64,000 bases of DNA from the NCBI GenBank assembly GCA_934555895.1, contig CAKTFH010000003.1, positions 49,429 to 113,428 of the forward strand, given 5' to 3'. Below the pieces are notes generated by a model. The model searched no databases and was not told the DNA's origin. It was given only the letters and a program-made list of their open reading frames with translations. The position numbers were made by a program, and so were the translations under genes. Source of the stretch: an uncultured Muribaculaceae bacterium. GTDB lineage: Bacteria; Bacteroidota; Bacteroidia; Bacteroidales; Muribaculaceae. Positions 54,577 to 63,317 of this stretch are shown piece by piece (position 1 is the stretch's first letter; each line of letters opens with the position of its first letter).

Positions 54577-55608
54577 TTATTCTGCTTCGATAATGGATTG
54601 CACCATACGACGTAGTTCTTCTCGGTTAGGAAGATACAGTTGGTACTTTGAAACAAAAATATTACTGTCCATGCCATAAGTCGCATATTCGACTACAAGC
54701 TCATTTTTTGAATGGCATAGAACTATTCCAATGGGTTTATTATCATCGGGCTGGGATACCTCGTTGGCAAAATAACCGAGGTACATATTCATCTGCCCTA
54801 TGTCATAATGTTTTACACCAGCTCGCTTCAAGTCTATCAAAATATAGCATTTCAATATGGCATGGTAAAACACCAAATCAACATGATAATGAGTGCTACC
54901 AATCTGAATCGGATACTGTTCACCGATGAAAGCAAAGCCCTTTCCAAGTTCTAGAAGGAACTTTTGCATATTGTCAATCAAGGCTTTTTCAAGGCTTGAT
55001 TCCGAGTATCGCTTTCCCTCCGGGATACCTAAAAATTCAAGGACAAAAGTATCCTTTACTACATCTTGTGGAGAACGGATTATCTGCCCTTTCTCAGCCA
55101 AAGCCAACACACCTTTCTTATCCTGACTTTGTGCAAGTCGCATAAACAGCCCGGAATCAATCTGTCGGCGGAGGGAACGGACACCCCAATGTTGTGATAG
55201 GCATTCATTTTCGTAAAACTGCCGTTCAAGACTATCATCAATTTCCAACAGCTCACACCAATGCGACCAGCTCAATTTTCCAGACACTGTCTGGAATTTT
55301 GGATAGTACAAGTATAATCGCCTCATGTTGTGTAGATTGGATAGGCTGTAGCCCTTGCCAAGCTGCAATGTCAATCGTTTCGATAATTTACGCATAAGCC
55401 CCTCCCCGTATGTTGCTCTGGCATTACCGTCTTGTTCAAATTCTACGATATACTCTCCAATATGCCAATTTGTTATTACAAGAGTATCATCTATCTGACG
55501 CAAAATCTTTGTCTTGGATTCGGAAACCAAAGACACGATTCGGTTCACAAGATTTTCAAACCCTGCGTCATCATCCGGCAATATAGGTTGTTGCTTTACT
55601 GGCTTCAT
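54577..55608 (-). CDS. YhcG/DUF1016-family PDDEXK nuclease
   Basis: This 343-residue protein has the two-part layout of the YhcG family. The N-terminal DUF1016 helical domain covers residues 15-150 (NWHIGEYIVEFEQDGNARAT, LGKGYSLSNLHNMRRLY). The C-terminal PDDEXK nuclease has FVLEFLGIPE, then FIGEQYPIQIGSTHYHVDLV and CYILIDLKRAGVKHYDIGQM, where Asp of HVDLV and Asp-x-Lys of IDLKR form the active site. Family members occur near restriction systems and on mobile elements. It lies between the integrase and the hairpin region, alone on its strand segment. Its role on the element is unknown; host defence or element maintenance are possible. Confidence 0.88.
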   Translation of the reverse strand: MKPVKQQPILPDDDAGFENLVNRIVSLVSESKTKILRQIDDTLVITNWHIGEYIVEFEQDGNARATYGEGLMRKLSKRLTLQLGKGYSLSNLHNMRRLYLYYPKFQTVSGKLSWSHWCELLEIDDSLERQFYENECLSQHWGVRSLRRQIDSGLFMRLAQSQDKKGVLALAEKGQIIRSPQDVVKDTFVLEFLGIPEGKRYSESSLEKALIDNMQKFLLELGKGFAFIGEQYPIQIGSTHYHVDLVFYHAILKCYILIDLKRAGVKHYDIGQMNMYLGYFANEVSQPDDNKPIGIVLCHSKNELVVEYATYGMDSNIFVSKYQLYLPNREELRRMVQSIIEAE

Positions 55609-55664
55609 AACAAATGCAAAGTTAATAAATTATTTTGAATTGGTGGCTACAAGCTATTTAAGGC

Positions 55665-57158
55665 TTACCACATATCATTCTCTTTCTTGGACATGGCGGC
55701 GATTTCATCTGCTATCTCCTCAGATGATAGCTTGATGTAGTCCATGAAGGTCTTTTGGGTCTTGTGACCGCTGACGTGCATCATCTGGAGGATAGTGTAC
55801 CTGTGGCTGAGATACATATTGGTGATGCCGGTGCGTCGGGCGGTGTGACTTGTCACGCAGTCATAGCGTGGCACAATCACATTGCCGTTAAGGTCGGTCT
55901 CCGGCTCTTTCTTCTCCTTTTTCAACGCCTCCTTCTGCTTCATTGTGAGTTTGGTCGGCACTTTCTCTTTCAGTGACGGCAACTGCTCCGACAGGTCTTT
56001 CAGAATATCCTTGATGTAACGGTTAAGCACTTGCTCGTTGGCTTTCGGTATGTTGTAACCGTATTTCTCGCATATGGTGATTAGGTTCTCGTTGAGAATA
56101 GGTATGGTCACCTCGGTCTTGGTCTTCTGCTGGACAAGGCGAATTATGCGTGTTCCCTTACGGGTGGTCTCGAAATTATCAGCGTTAAGGTTATTGTAAT
56201 CGCTTACGCGCTGACAGGTGTAGCAGCCGATGAGAAAAACATCGCGGATATGCTCCTTCTTCCCGGTCAACGGCATTTCGTAGAGGGCTTGCAGCTCTTC
56301 CTCGGTGAGATAAATCTCCACTGCCTTGTCGCGGTTTTCAATCTTCTTCTTGACAATTAGCGCGGATGCTCTCTGATTGTCATGTACGCCGTCAACGAAT
56401 GCGGCGTTGATAAGAGCCTTCAGATTTGTCAGATGCTTGTTGACCACCTTTGCCATGTATCCGTGTTTCTGCAAGTAGTTGATGTAGCGTGCCACAAACG
56501 CACGGTCAATGTCCGCCCATCCGAATTTGTGCAACGGATCGAAGCCCTCATAGACACTGATGTAACTTTTCCATGCCTTGCAGGTGCCGGGTGCATAGTC
56601 GTCGCTGCCAATCTTGCGCGCCCCGCTCTTGATGTCATCAACAAACTGGATAAGAAACGGCCAGATAAGGCGATTCTTCTCATCCTCTATGCGCTTCTTT
56701 TCTTCGGCTTTCTTGCGAGCTTTCTCTTTCGCCGCCTCACGTTTTGCGATAGCTTTACGCTCAGCCTCGGCGGCTTCCTCCATCGCCCGGCGTTCAGCAT
56801 CCACTTTCTCCGGCTCTGAGATATAGCGCACATTCATGTCGAGAGCCTCGCGGTCAAAGTTCACCTTTGCGAGATGAGCCTTTACTATGCCCTCAATCTG
56901 TGTCAGCTTGGCATGGAGCTGATAATTCTTCTTCTGATGCGCAAGCCATGCGCGGGGCGATGCCGTAGCCTTCTGCCATTCGGCAACCTCGACCTGAAGC
57001 ATGGTTGATACAAGCACGTCAACCTTGCGGGTATGGATACGGATAAAGAGAGTCGCGGTGTCCTTCTTCAAATCCTTGGTGCGGACATGAAACGGGGTCA
57101 ATTTCTTCGCGGGACGAAGCGACTGCGTCGATGATTTCGGAGAGGGTGATTTTGTCAT
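55665..57158 (-). CDS. int: Tyrosine recombinase (integrase) of the element
   Basis: From the ATG at 57158 this is a 497-residue integrase; an ATG at 57206 is also in frame but leaves almost no leader after the predicted promoter. The catalytic set is present: Arg in TCQRVSD (near 314), HTARRT (near 441, His-x-x-Arg), SGH and the nucleophile Tyr in FMDYIKL (near 473). A SAM-like core-binding domain precedes it. An unusual charged helix (about residues 116-160, AERRAMEEAAEAERKAIAKR and on) separates the arm-binding N-terminus from the core. It reads away from the right attachment site. Confidence 0.92.
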   Translation of the reverse strand: MTKSPSPKSSTQSLRPAKKLTPFHVRTKDLKKDTATLFIRIHTRKVDVLVSTMLQVEVAEWQKATASPRAWLAHQKKNYQLHAKLTQIEGIVKAHLAKVNFDREALDMNVRYISEPEKVDAERRAMEEAAEAERKAIAKREAAKEKARKKAEEKKRIEDEKNRLIWPFLIQFVDDIKSGARKIGSDDYAPGTCKAWKSYISVYEGFDPLHKFGWADIDRAFVARYINYLQKHGYMAKVVNKHLTNLKALINAAFVDGVHDNQRASALIVKKKIENRDKAVEIYLTEEELQALYEMPLTGKKEHIRDVFLIGCYTCQRVSDYNNLNADNFETTRKGTRIIRLVQQKTKTEVTIPILNENLITICEKYGYNIPKANEQVLNRYIKDILKDLSEQLPSLKEKVPTKLTMKQKEALKKEKKEPETDLNGNVIVPRYDCVTSHTARRTGITNMYLSHRYTILQMMHVSGHKTQKTFMDYIKLSSEEIADEIAAMSKKENDMW

Positions 57159-57226
57159 ATCTTCGATGTTATAAATTTCTGAATCGTGGCATTCACAGTT
57201 ATTCACAATCAGCCACTTTGGTTCTG

Positions 57227-57257
57227 CAAATATAACAACCCAAACCGCATTTTGTCA
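57227..57257 (-). promoter_or_regulatory. Promoter of the integrase gene
   Basis: On the minus strand a TTG box lies 21 bases before TATATTTG (57227-57234). Transcription would start near 57220, leaving about 60 bases before the preferred ATG at 57158. The promoter lies just inside the right-end repeats, so integrase binding could shut off its own gene. Confidence 0.55.
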
Positions 57258-57262
57258 AGTCG

Positions 57263-57283
57263 GGTCACCACGCAGGTCACCAC
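57263..57283. repeat. Right-end integrase arm-type repeats (GGTCACCAC)
   Basis: GGTCACCAC occurs at 57263-57271 and 57275-57283, spaced 12 bases start to start. They face the same 9-mer at the left end in 41930-42174. Confidence 0.6.
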
Positions 57284-57407
57284 GCTTTTTGAATAAATCT
57301 GAAAATCCCCAAAATTCATCAAAGTTCATATTGCGCTATTATTCAACATTTTGCCTAAACAAACCATTCAAATTCATTCGTATTCATTCAGAAACTCAGG
57401 TTCCGTT

Positions 57408-57412
57408 GGCAC
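57408..57412. repeat. Right core repeat (attR core, GGCAC)
   Basis: This is the second copy of GGCAC, at the point where the hydrolase reading frame leaves the host sequence. Confidence 0.7.
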
Positions 57413-60076
57413 TACAGTGGTCTTTTCGGTGAACGAGTAAGCCGGAAGGTCACGTATTTCACCCGTGAGCGGCTCCCAAAGCTCGGGCTGCTTGCCGGTG
57501 ATACGGAATTTCACATCCATTGTCACCGGATGGTCTTCCTGGTTCGAAAGGATGTAGATGTCGCGATCGCCGTCCTTCTGGTGGCCCTGATAAATATTCA
57601 TGCCATCGGGAACTTTGCAATCAGGCAGATACCCGAGCTGACTGAAAAGCTCCTCGAAGCTGATACCGTGGCAGATGAGCCCCTTGCCGTAGCGGCGCTG
57701 TTTCATATTCACACCATCGACATCGCCCCAGACCCTTGCGGCAATCTCCTTCACCTTGCGGTCAGCGGTCGGCTGATTCTCTAGGCTCGGCGAACGCTCG
57801 GGCGCCGGACCCATTACTATGGCTCCGTCGGCCACAAGCTGCTCGATTTTGGTAAGCAGCTCGGGACGCATGGTTTTCAGGTAAGGTGGAAGCACGAGCA
57901 CCTTGAAAGTGATGCCGTGAGGCAGTGTCAGCAGGCCGTCCTTCACCTGAAGGTCGCGTATGATTACCTCTGCATTGATATGCTCAAACTGGTAGCCGGC
58001 CGGAATCCAGGGCTCCATCATGCCCACCATGCGGGGAGCGTCCTCTCCGATGAAATATGCCACATCCGACTGATACCATCCCTGGCGCATCATGTAGTTG
58101 CAGCGTTTGATATATGTAGTGTAAAGGTCTATGTGGCTGAACCATGTGTTATTTCTGTCAAATTCCGTGCCGAACCATGCATTAGAGCCGGGCAGACGGC
58201 GCTCGTCGGGCTGCTGGATATAGAGGTGAAGCACCGTGTTGTTTACACCGTAGGTGAAATAACGGTCCATACGGGGTTTTAGGTCATTGGGAGTGCGCAG
58301 ATAGGCCGGACCGGCGCTCGTGCTCGACTCCGAGGAAGTGAGGCGTTTGCCGTAGATATGAGCGCACGAAGTGGCGAGGCGGTTCTCAATCTCTCCGTAG
58401 GGAGGGTCTACCCAGAATTCACCGCCGACTTCGTCGGCCTGTCCGCCGTACTGCAGAAACTCACCCGGGAAACCCCAGTGACCGTAGTTCTCAAGCCATG
58501 TGGTGAGGCCGTGGCGGTTCGCTACATCTCGCATCCCGCCCACATATTCATATGAAATCATATCGGCCACGAGGCGGCGGAGGTCCCACAAGAATGCGTC
58601 AGAATCATGCTGGCTTCCCACCACTATGCCGTTGAGCACCGGCAGATAAGGTGTGGGGTCGTAGCCGTATCTGTCTTTGAAAGCGGGTATGAGGCTGTCG
58701 GTGAAGTTCTGGCCGCCCACCTCATAGCTGTCCTGCACAAGCACGCGGAAAGTCTTGCGGTCTTTGGCCGGTATGCGACGCAGCATCTCGCCAACATAGG
58801 CTTCAAAATGCGTCTCGGCATGTTTGCGGCTCAGTTTGTCCACCTCATAACCGGTGGCATCGGGGCATGCGGGCTCGTTGACCACACCCGTGGGTGTCAT
58901 ACCCATGCGCAGAACGGTCCATTCGCCATCGGGCACATTCCAGTTGAGTGTGCCGTCGGCTCCGAGGCAGTCGGTTATGTCGAGCACTTCCGATGTCTTC
59001 AGGGCATATGCATGGTCATCGGGCTGCTCGCGCCAGAGATATTCGTGCCACGACGGCACCTCCGACTGGAACAGCTTCGCGAGCGATTTTTCCTTGAAAC
59101 GCTCCACTCTGGGGACCGACGAGATTGTCAGCTCGGCGATGCCGGCATTGGGGTCGGTATTCCGGAATACCACGCGGAAAGCGGCGGCGGTAGCCGGGTC
59201 GAATGACATGGCCACCTCGGCATAGGGGTCGAAGCCCACCTTTTTCCAGTCGCGGGTGCGGTTGATGTTGAAGGCGCTCACCGTGCGATAGTTACCGTCG
59301 GCCTCACGGGCCTGGAGCTCCACATCGGTGTTGATTGGAGCCGCCATGGGACGCACCACTATGCTGCGTGCGGTGAAAACGTTCTCCGGCACAAAATCTA
59401 CAGTCAGCTCGCGTCCTTCGGGAAACTTCATGCCGGTGTTCATGTCACCGTCGGCAATCAACGCCGTATTTTCGGTTGCGGGAAGGGTTGTAATGGTTGT
59501 GTTGCCGCTTCCGAGGCATGTGCCCTCCGGAGTCGGGTTCGGGAAAGCGAGTACCTTTACATCCTCAAACTCATCCTTAGGCTGAGGCAACTTGACGCTT
59601 ACCTTGGCCGGACCTTTGAGGTCGGTACGAGAGGATGCGAGATAGCGCATGGTCTCGTTGTGCTTTATCCATGGACCGCCAGACTGGCTCCAGCCGGGTG
59701 AGTTGAACACACCTATCTCGATATCGAGCTCCGACGCGCGTTTAAGGGCCGCGTGGGTGATGTCCCACCATTCGTCGCTCATAAATTCCACTTTGTGAGG
59801 GGCATTGGGGTCACCGGTGCCTGTACCTCCGATGTTAGCTATGAAAGCACGGTTGATACCAGCTTTTTTCATGGCTTCGAGGTCTTTGATAACACCTTCT
59901 TTAGTGATATTGCCCTCTATCCAGTACCAGTAGACGGCAGTCTTGACAGATTCGGGAGGCGTCTTGAAATCACGCTCCATGCGGTCAGCTGCAAACGATC
60001 CGATAACAGGCAGTGCGAAACATGCGGACATGCCGAAGCGTTTCAGCCCATTGATAAACTTCATGCTGATTTGCAA
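57408..60076 (-). pseudogene. GH106-like (alpha-L-rhamnosidase-type) glycoside hydrolase, 5' part severed by the element
   Basis: This is the first 889 codons of a large exported hydrolase. A signal peptide (GMSACFALPVIGSFAA) is followed by the family opening SVKTAVYWYWIEGNITKEGV plus IKDLEAMKKAGINRAFIANI. Further family segments are GVFNSPGWSQSGGPWI, SYEVGGQNFTDSLIP, MISYEYVGGMRDVANRHGLT and EFWVDPPYGEIENR. The open frame continues into the element for about ten foreign codons to a TGA at 57374-57376. The C-terminal 195 residues lie at 41280-41865. GH106 enzymes release L-rhamnose from pectic glycans; the truncated protein may be unstable. The start could also be the ATG at 60064. Confidence 0.88.
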
Positions 60077-60114
60077 AAAATAAAATAAGGAAATATGAAT
60101 TGGTTATGTTGTAA

Positions 60115-60705
60115 TCAGAGCACACGGCGCGCGCCGATGTAACGCGAAGCATAATAAGGCGCCGAGATGCGGTCAATGCGAATGCCACCCGAAGTGGCCG
60201 CATGGATAAAAGTAATCTCTCCGGTCACAGGATCATTGGAAATGGCAATACCAACATGGCCCACACGGCCCGAACGGGAGTTGCGGCCGGTAAAAAAAAG
60301 AAGGTCGCCACACGAAATCTCATCGCGGGCCACGCTCTGTCCGGAGTTGTACTGGTCGGCCGACGAAGCACCGAGCGAATAGCCGAACTGGTTGAATACA
60401 TATCCGGTAAAGCCTGAGCAATCGAACCCCTTGGGCGATTTGCCGCCGCGCACATATCGTGTGCCGATAAATTTCTTTGCGAAAGAAATCATGTCGGCAG
60501 CCATCAGTGCACCTTCAGAGCCGGAATCACCGTCGAGCAACTCCATCCCTGCGGCAGGCACTATCTCGAAAGGATTTGTTTTGGAAATCGAAGCATAGGT
60601 CATCTCCCCTGCATCATGTGCCTTATGCGTGCTTTTTTTCTGCGCCGCCATTGGAAGCGCCGCTACAAAAAAGCTTATTATTGAGATGACGATTGCTTTG
60701 TACAT
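60115..60705 (-). CDS. NlpC/P60 family cell-wall hydrolase (C40 peptidase)
   Basis: This 196-residue exported peptidase cuts peptidoglycan stem peptides. A signal peptide (FFVAALPMAA) is followed by a short linker and the catalytic domain from about residue 70. The motifs are GKSPKGFDCSGFTGYVF with the nucleophile Cys, GRVGHVGIAI with the catalytic His, and EITFIHAATSGGI with the second His. It has its own reading frame 38 bp upstream of the split hydrolase on the same strand, so the two may have been co-transcribed before the insertion. Confidence 0.93.
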   Translation of the reverse strand: MYKAIVISIISFFVAALPMAAQKKSTHKAHDAGEMTYASISKTNPFEIVPAAGMELLDGDSGSEGALMAADMISFAKKFIGTRYVRGGKSPKGFDCSGFTGYVFNQFGYSLGASSADQYNSGQSVARDEISCGDLLFFTGRNSRSGRVGHVGIAISNDPVTGEITFIHAATSGGIRIDRISAPYYASRYIGARRVL

Positions 60706-60850
60706 TAGATTTTAAGGAAAGAGGGTTGCCGTGTTATTGAAAAAATTCGACAGCGCAAATTTAATCAAAAAAGAGCGGGCATAAAAATATTACAGGGCCA
60801 ACAAAACCCATTTTATGTTAATATAGTTAAAATCGCAAATCATAAAAATA

Positions 60851-60876
60851 GCGCGGAAACCTAAAGGTATCCGCGC
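60851..60876 (-). terminator. Terminator after the outer-membrane barrel gene
   Basis: GCGCGGA (60851-60857) pairs with TCCGCGC (60870-60876), extended by AACC/GGTA. On the minus strand it is followed by TATTTTTATG. It lies about 50 bases past the stop codon at 60928. Confidence 0.7.
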
Positions 60877-60927
60877 CAAAGCTCTTAGTACCATAATACT
60901 GTGGCTTGTCTATGAGAGCGTGTGCTC

Positions 60928-61560
60928 TCAGAAGAGCCAGGCAGCTGTGACTGTCCAGAAACGGTTTTTGCCGTCGGCCAGATTTTTGCCATACAGAGCG
61001 TTATCGGCCGATGACGAATTAGTGATGCCAAGACCATAAGAGGCTCCAACCTCGAGATGGTTGAAGAAACGGAAGCCCAGACCGAAATTCCACGCAAAGT
61101 CGAACGTGCGGTTATTCCAGGCATTTTTCACATTCTTGTTCGAAAGAAGGAAAGAGAAATCGGGACCCGTGAAGACATAAGGCAAGAAGACCTTCCCGAC
61201 TAAAGGCAGTGATATATTCCAACGGAAATTTACAGGAATCTCGATATAGTCGCGATTTACTGTCACGGCTGTAGCCGTAGCATCAGTGGCTGTAATGCGG
61301 TTGGTGCGGTGAGTGTACATGGCCGAGGCATCCACTCCGATACCGATAACTGGAGCCGTAAACTGCAGTGTGAAACCGCCGGTGAAGCCTGAGCGATTGG
61401 GGGCATCGAAAACTTTTTCGTTGAATTTGAGCTCATTGACATTGATACCGGCCTTGATACCATAACGTAACAGACCACCTGCATTGGCAGCCTGGGAACC
61501 CGCAAAAAGCATCGTGCAGAATACAACTGCCGACATGAGCATGGCTTTGATTATTCTCAT
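60928..61560 (-). CDS. Outer-membrane beta-barrel protein (porin family, PorT-like fold)
   Basis: This 210-residue protein has a signal peptide (FCTMLFAGSQAANA) followed by amphipathic strands typical of an eight-stranded barrel: LLRYGIKAGINVNELKFNEK, GFTGGFTLQFTAPVIGIGVD and FNHLEVGASYGLGITN. It ends in TVTAAWLF with the terminal Phe that BAM recognises. Such small barrels are common in Bacteroidota and their roles are mostly unknown. It is transcribed alone, divergent from the DUF59 gene 98 bp away, and ends in a terminator. Confidence 0.88.
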   Translation of the reverse strand: MRIIKAMLMSAVVFCTMLFAGSQAANAGGLLRYGIKAGINVNELKFNEKVFDAPNRSGFTGGFTLQFTAPVIGIGVDASAMYTHRTNRITATDATATAVTVNRDYIEIPVNFRWNISLPLVGKVFLPYVFTGPDFSFLLSNKNVKNAWNNRTFDFAWNFGLGFRFFNHLEVGASYGLGITNSSSADNALYGKNLADGKNRFWTVTAAWLF

Positions 61561-61658
61561 AACTTAGTGTTTTTAGGTGTTTACCACTCTGGTTTGTGGC
61601 AAAAGTAGCAATTATTATCCGAAAATCAACTATCTTTGCAATAAATAAGCACAGAACA

Positions 61659-61979
61659 ATGGACCCAAAGAAACATCTTGAACTCGAAGAGAAAGTGGTG
61701 GAGATGCTCAAGACTGTGTTTGACCCTGAGATTCCGGTCGACATCTACAGTCTCGGACTTGTGTACCGCATAGACCTCACTGACGACGGCGACCTTACCG
61801 TGGATATGACTATGACCGCACCCAGCTGCCCTATGGCCGATTTCATCCTGGAAGATGTGCGCCAGAAACTCGAATCAATCGAAGGCATCAAATCGGTCAC
61901 CATCAACCTCGTTTTCGAGCCTGAATGGAACAAAGACATGATGAGCGAAGAAGCCAAGCTTGAGCTCGGCATGCTCTGA
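61659..61979 (+). CDS. DUF59/MIP18-family Fe-S cluster assembly factor
   Basis: This 106-residue cytoplasmic protein belongs to the DUF59 family (SufT/PaaD-like) that helps load iron-sulfur clusters onto target proteins. The ATG at 61659 starts MDPKKHLELEEKVVEMLKTV; the frame is open upstream to 61596 but unsupported. The family core FDPEIPVDIYSLGLVYRIDL is intact, followed by MTMTAPSCPMADFILEDVRQ with the reactive cysteine. The C-terminus VFEPEWNKDMMSEEAKLELG is also typical. It lies just upstream of lpxH and is probably co-transcribed with it. Confidence 0.9.
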   Translation: MDPKKHLELEEKVVEMLKTVFDPEIPVDIYSLGLVYRIDLTDDGDLTVDMTMTAPSCPMADFILEDVRQKLESIEGIKSVTINLVFEPEWNKDMMSEEAKLELGML

Positions 61980-61998
61980 AACCGATATAAAACTACAC

Positions 61999-62751
61999 GT
62001 GGGCAAAAAAACATATTTCATATCAGATCTGCATCTCGGTGCGCACTATTTCAGCAATCCGCTCGACTACGAACGGAGGGTGGTGCGCTTTCTCGATTCG
62101 ATAGCCGACGATGTCGACGAGCTTTTTCTGTTAGGCGATATACTCGACTACTGGTATGAATACCGCACAGTGGTGCCTCGCGGATTCACCCGATTTTTCG
62201 GCACGCTCGCACGCATGGCCGACAGCGGTGTAAAAATCACATGGTTCATAGGCAATCATGACATTTGGCTTTTCGACTATCTCCGCGACGAAATCGGCCT
62301 CAAGGTGATCGACGGTTATATGCTCACCGAAATAAAAGGAAAGCGATTTTTCCTCAGTCATGGCGACGGCCTCGGAAAACTGCCGCCACTGTTCCGTGCG
62401 ATAAGAGCATTGTTCCGCAACCGCATGGCCCAGCGACTTTATTCGGCTATACACCCACGATGGACTGTGCCGTTCGCCTATAAATGGTCGAGCCACTCGC
62501 GCGATTTCGCACATTACGAGCCGCAGTTCGAAGGTGAGCCGGGCGAGCCGCTGATAGCATTCTGCCGGGAATATCAGAAAAAACATCCCGGCGAGGTAGA
62601 CTATTTCATCTTCGGCCACCGACATGTGCTTGTCGACTATCCGCTCGGCACCAACGGCGCACATATGATAATATTAGGCGACTGGATCAGACATTTTTCT
62701 TACGGTGTTTTCGATGGGGAACATTTCACTCTCCACTGCTTCGAGGCATGA
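61999..62751 (+). CDS. lpxH: UDP-2,3-diacylglucosamine diphosphatase
   Basis: LpxH cleaves UDP-2,3-diacylglucosamine to lipid X in lipid A synthesis. The 250-residue frame starts best at a GTG (61999), giving the usual early metal site KKTYFISDLHLGAHYF. An ATG at 61960 would overlap the previous gene by 20 bases and add an unlikely tail. The metallophosphatase motifs are SDLHLG, LLGDILDYW, FIGNHDIW, FLSHGDGLG and FGHRHVLV. It follows the DUF59 gene by 19 bp. Together with kdsB at the other end of the window it serves lipopolysaccharide synthesis. Confidence 0.93.
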   Translation: MGKKTYFISDLHLGAHYFSNPLDYERRVVRFLDSIADDVDELFLLGDILDYWYEYRTVVPRGFTRFFGTLARMADSGVKITWFIGNHDIWLFDYLRDEIGLKVIDGYMLTEIKGKRFFLSHGDGLGKLPPLFRAIRALFRNRMAQRLYSAIHPRWTVPFAYKWSSHSRDFAHYEPQFEGEPGEPLIAFCREYQKKHPGEVDYFIFGHRHVLVDYPLGTNGAHMIILGDWIRHFSYGVFDGEHFTLHCFEA

Positions 62752-63061
62752 GCCGCACACCGTTGCCCCCCTACAAAACGGAGCCTGTAAAAACGTGTCA
62801 TAAACAATAAAAATCATTCAGCTACGACCGAAAATTTCATAGCAATATTATGTATCACAGCTAAACCATTCTCCCTGCCGAAATGGCGAAATAATTGCAA
62901 AAAGTAAGCTCCCAATAGGATATTAACCAATTTTAACAATAATAGCAATCTGGAGCAACCATATACAATACCTTCTGATACATCGATATTTAAAGAGCAC
63001 CACGCGCTCAAAAAAAGCCCATATAGCTATAAAACTATGTCGTATAACATATGAAAATATT

Positions 63062-63179
63062 TTGCCGCCCCCTGGAAAAGCGCCACCTTTGTATCGCAAA
63101 CCTAAAACAATCTTTTTTACCTTAGAAATTGTACCTATTGGAAACCAATAAAAAGGCGCTTAGTGATAAGCGCCTTTTT
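63062..63179 (+). ncRNA. Candidate small RNA with promoter and terminator
   Basis: A TTG box (63062-63064), 19 bases and CACCTTTG (63084-63091, seven of eight matching TAnnTTTG) would start a transcript near 63098. It then has a perfect TATTGG/CCAATA hairpin (63136-63150) and a perfect 12-bp terminator stem AAAAGGCGCTTA/TAAGCGCCTTTT (63151-63162 with 63167-63178) followed by T-rich sequence. The product would be about 80 bases. It may instead be a leader attenuator of the MFS gene at 63318. The rest of 62752-63317 shows no gene. Confidence 0.5.
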
Positions 63180-63317
63180 ATTTTGCCACCTTTTCCAGAG
63201 CGCTCCATCTCCCGGTTGCCCCCCTGACAGCCCCTCATCGTGACTGAACTTCACAAGTCGGATTTATGTTTGTTTTTTATTATTAACACCCGTCCGATCT
63301 CAGCAAAAAGATTCCAC

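Larger units (their letters stand above)
41871..57412. mobile_element. 15.5-kb integrated mobilizable element (NBU-like)
   Basis: The segment between the two GGCAC cores separates two halves of one hydrolase gene and carries a tyrosine integrase at its right end. Reading leftwards on the minus strand it has a YhcG-type nuclease, an excisionase-like HTH protein, an SF3-type helicase, a DUF3408-like protein, a candidate oriT, and MobC-like and MobA-like proteins. A cargo operon on the plus strand fills the left end. The order integrase, xis, primase/helicase, oriT, mob resembles the NBU family of Bacteroides mobilizable units. No type IV secretion genes are present, so transfer would depend on a helper ICE. 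Confidence 0.88.

Noticed and set aside
41871-57412. Prophage
   Set aside because: No capsid, portal, terminase or tail gene is present; relaxase, MobC-like protein and a candidate oriT indicate a mobilizable element.
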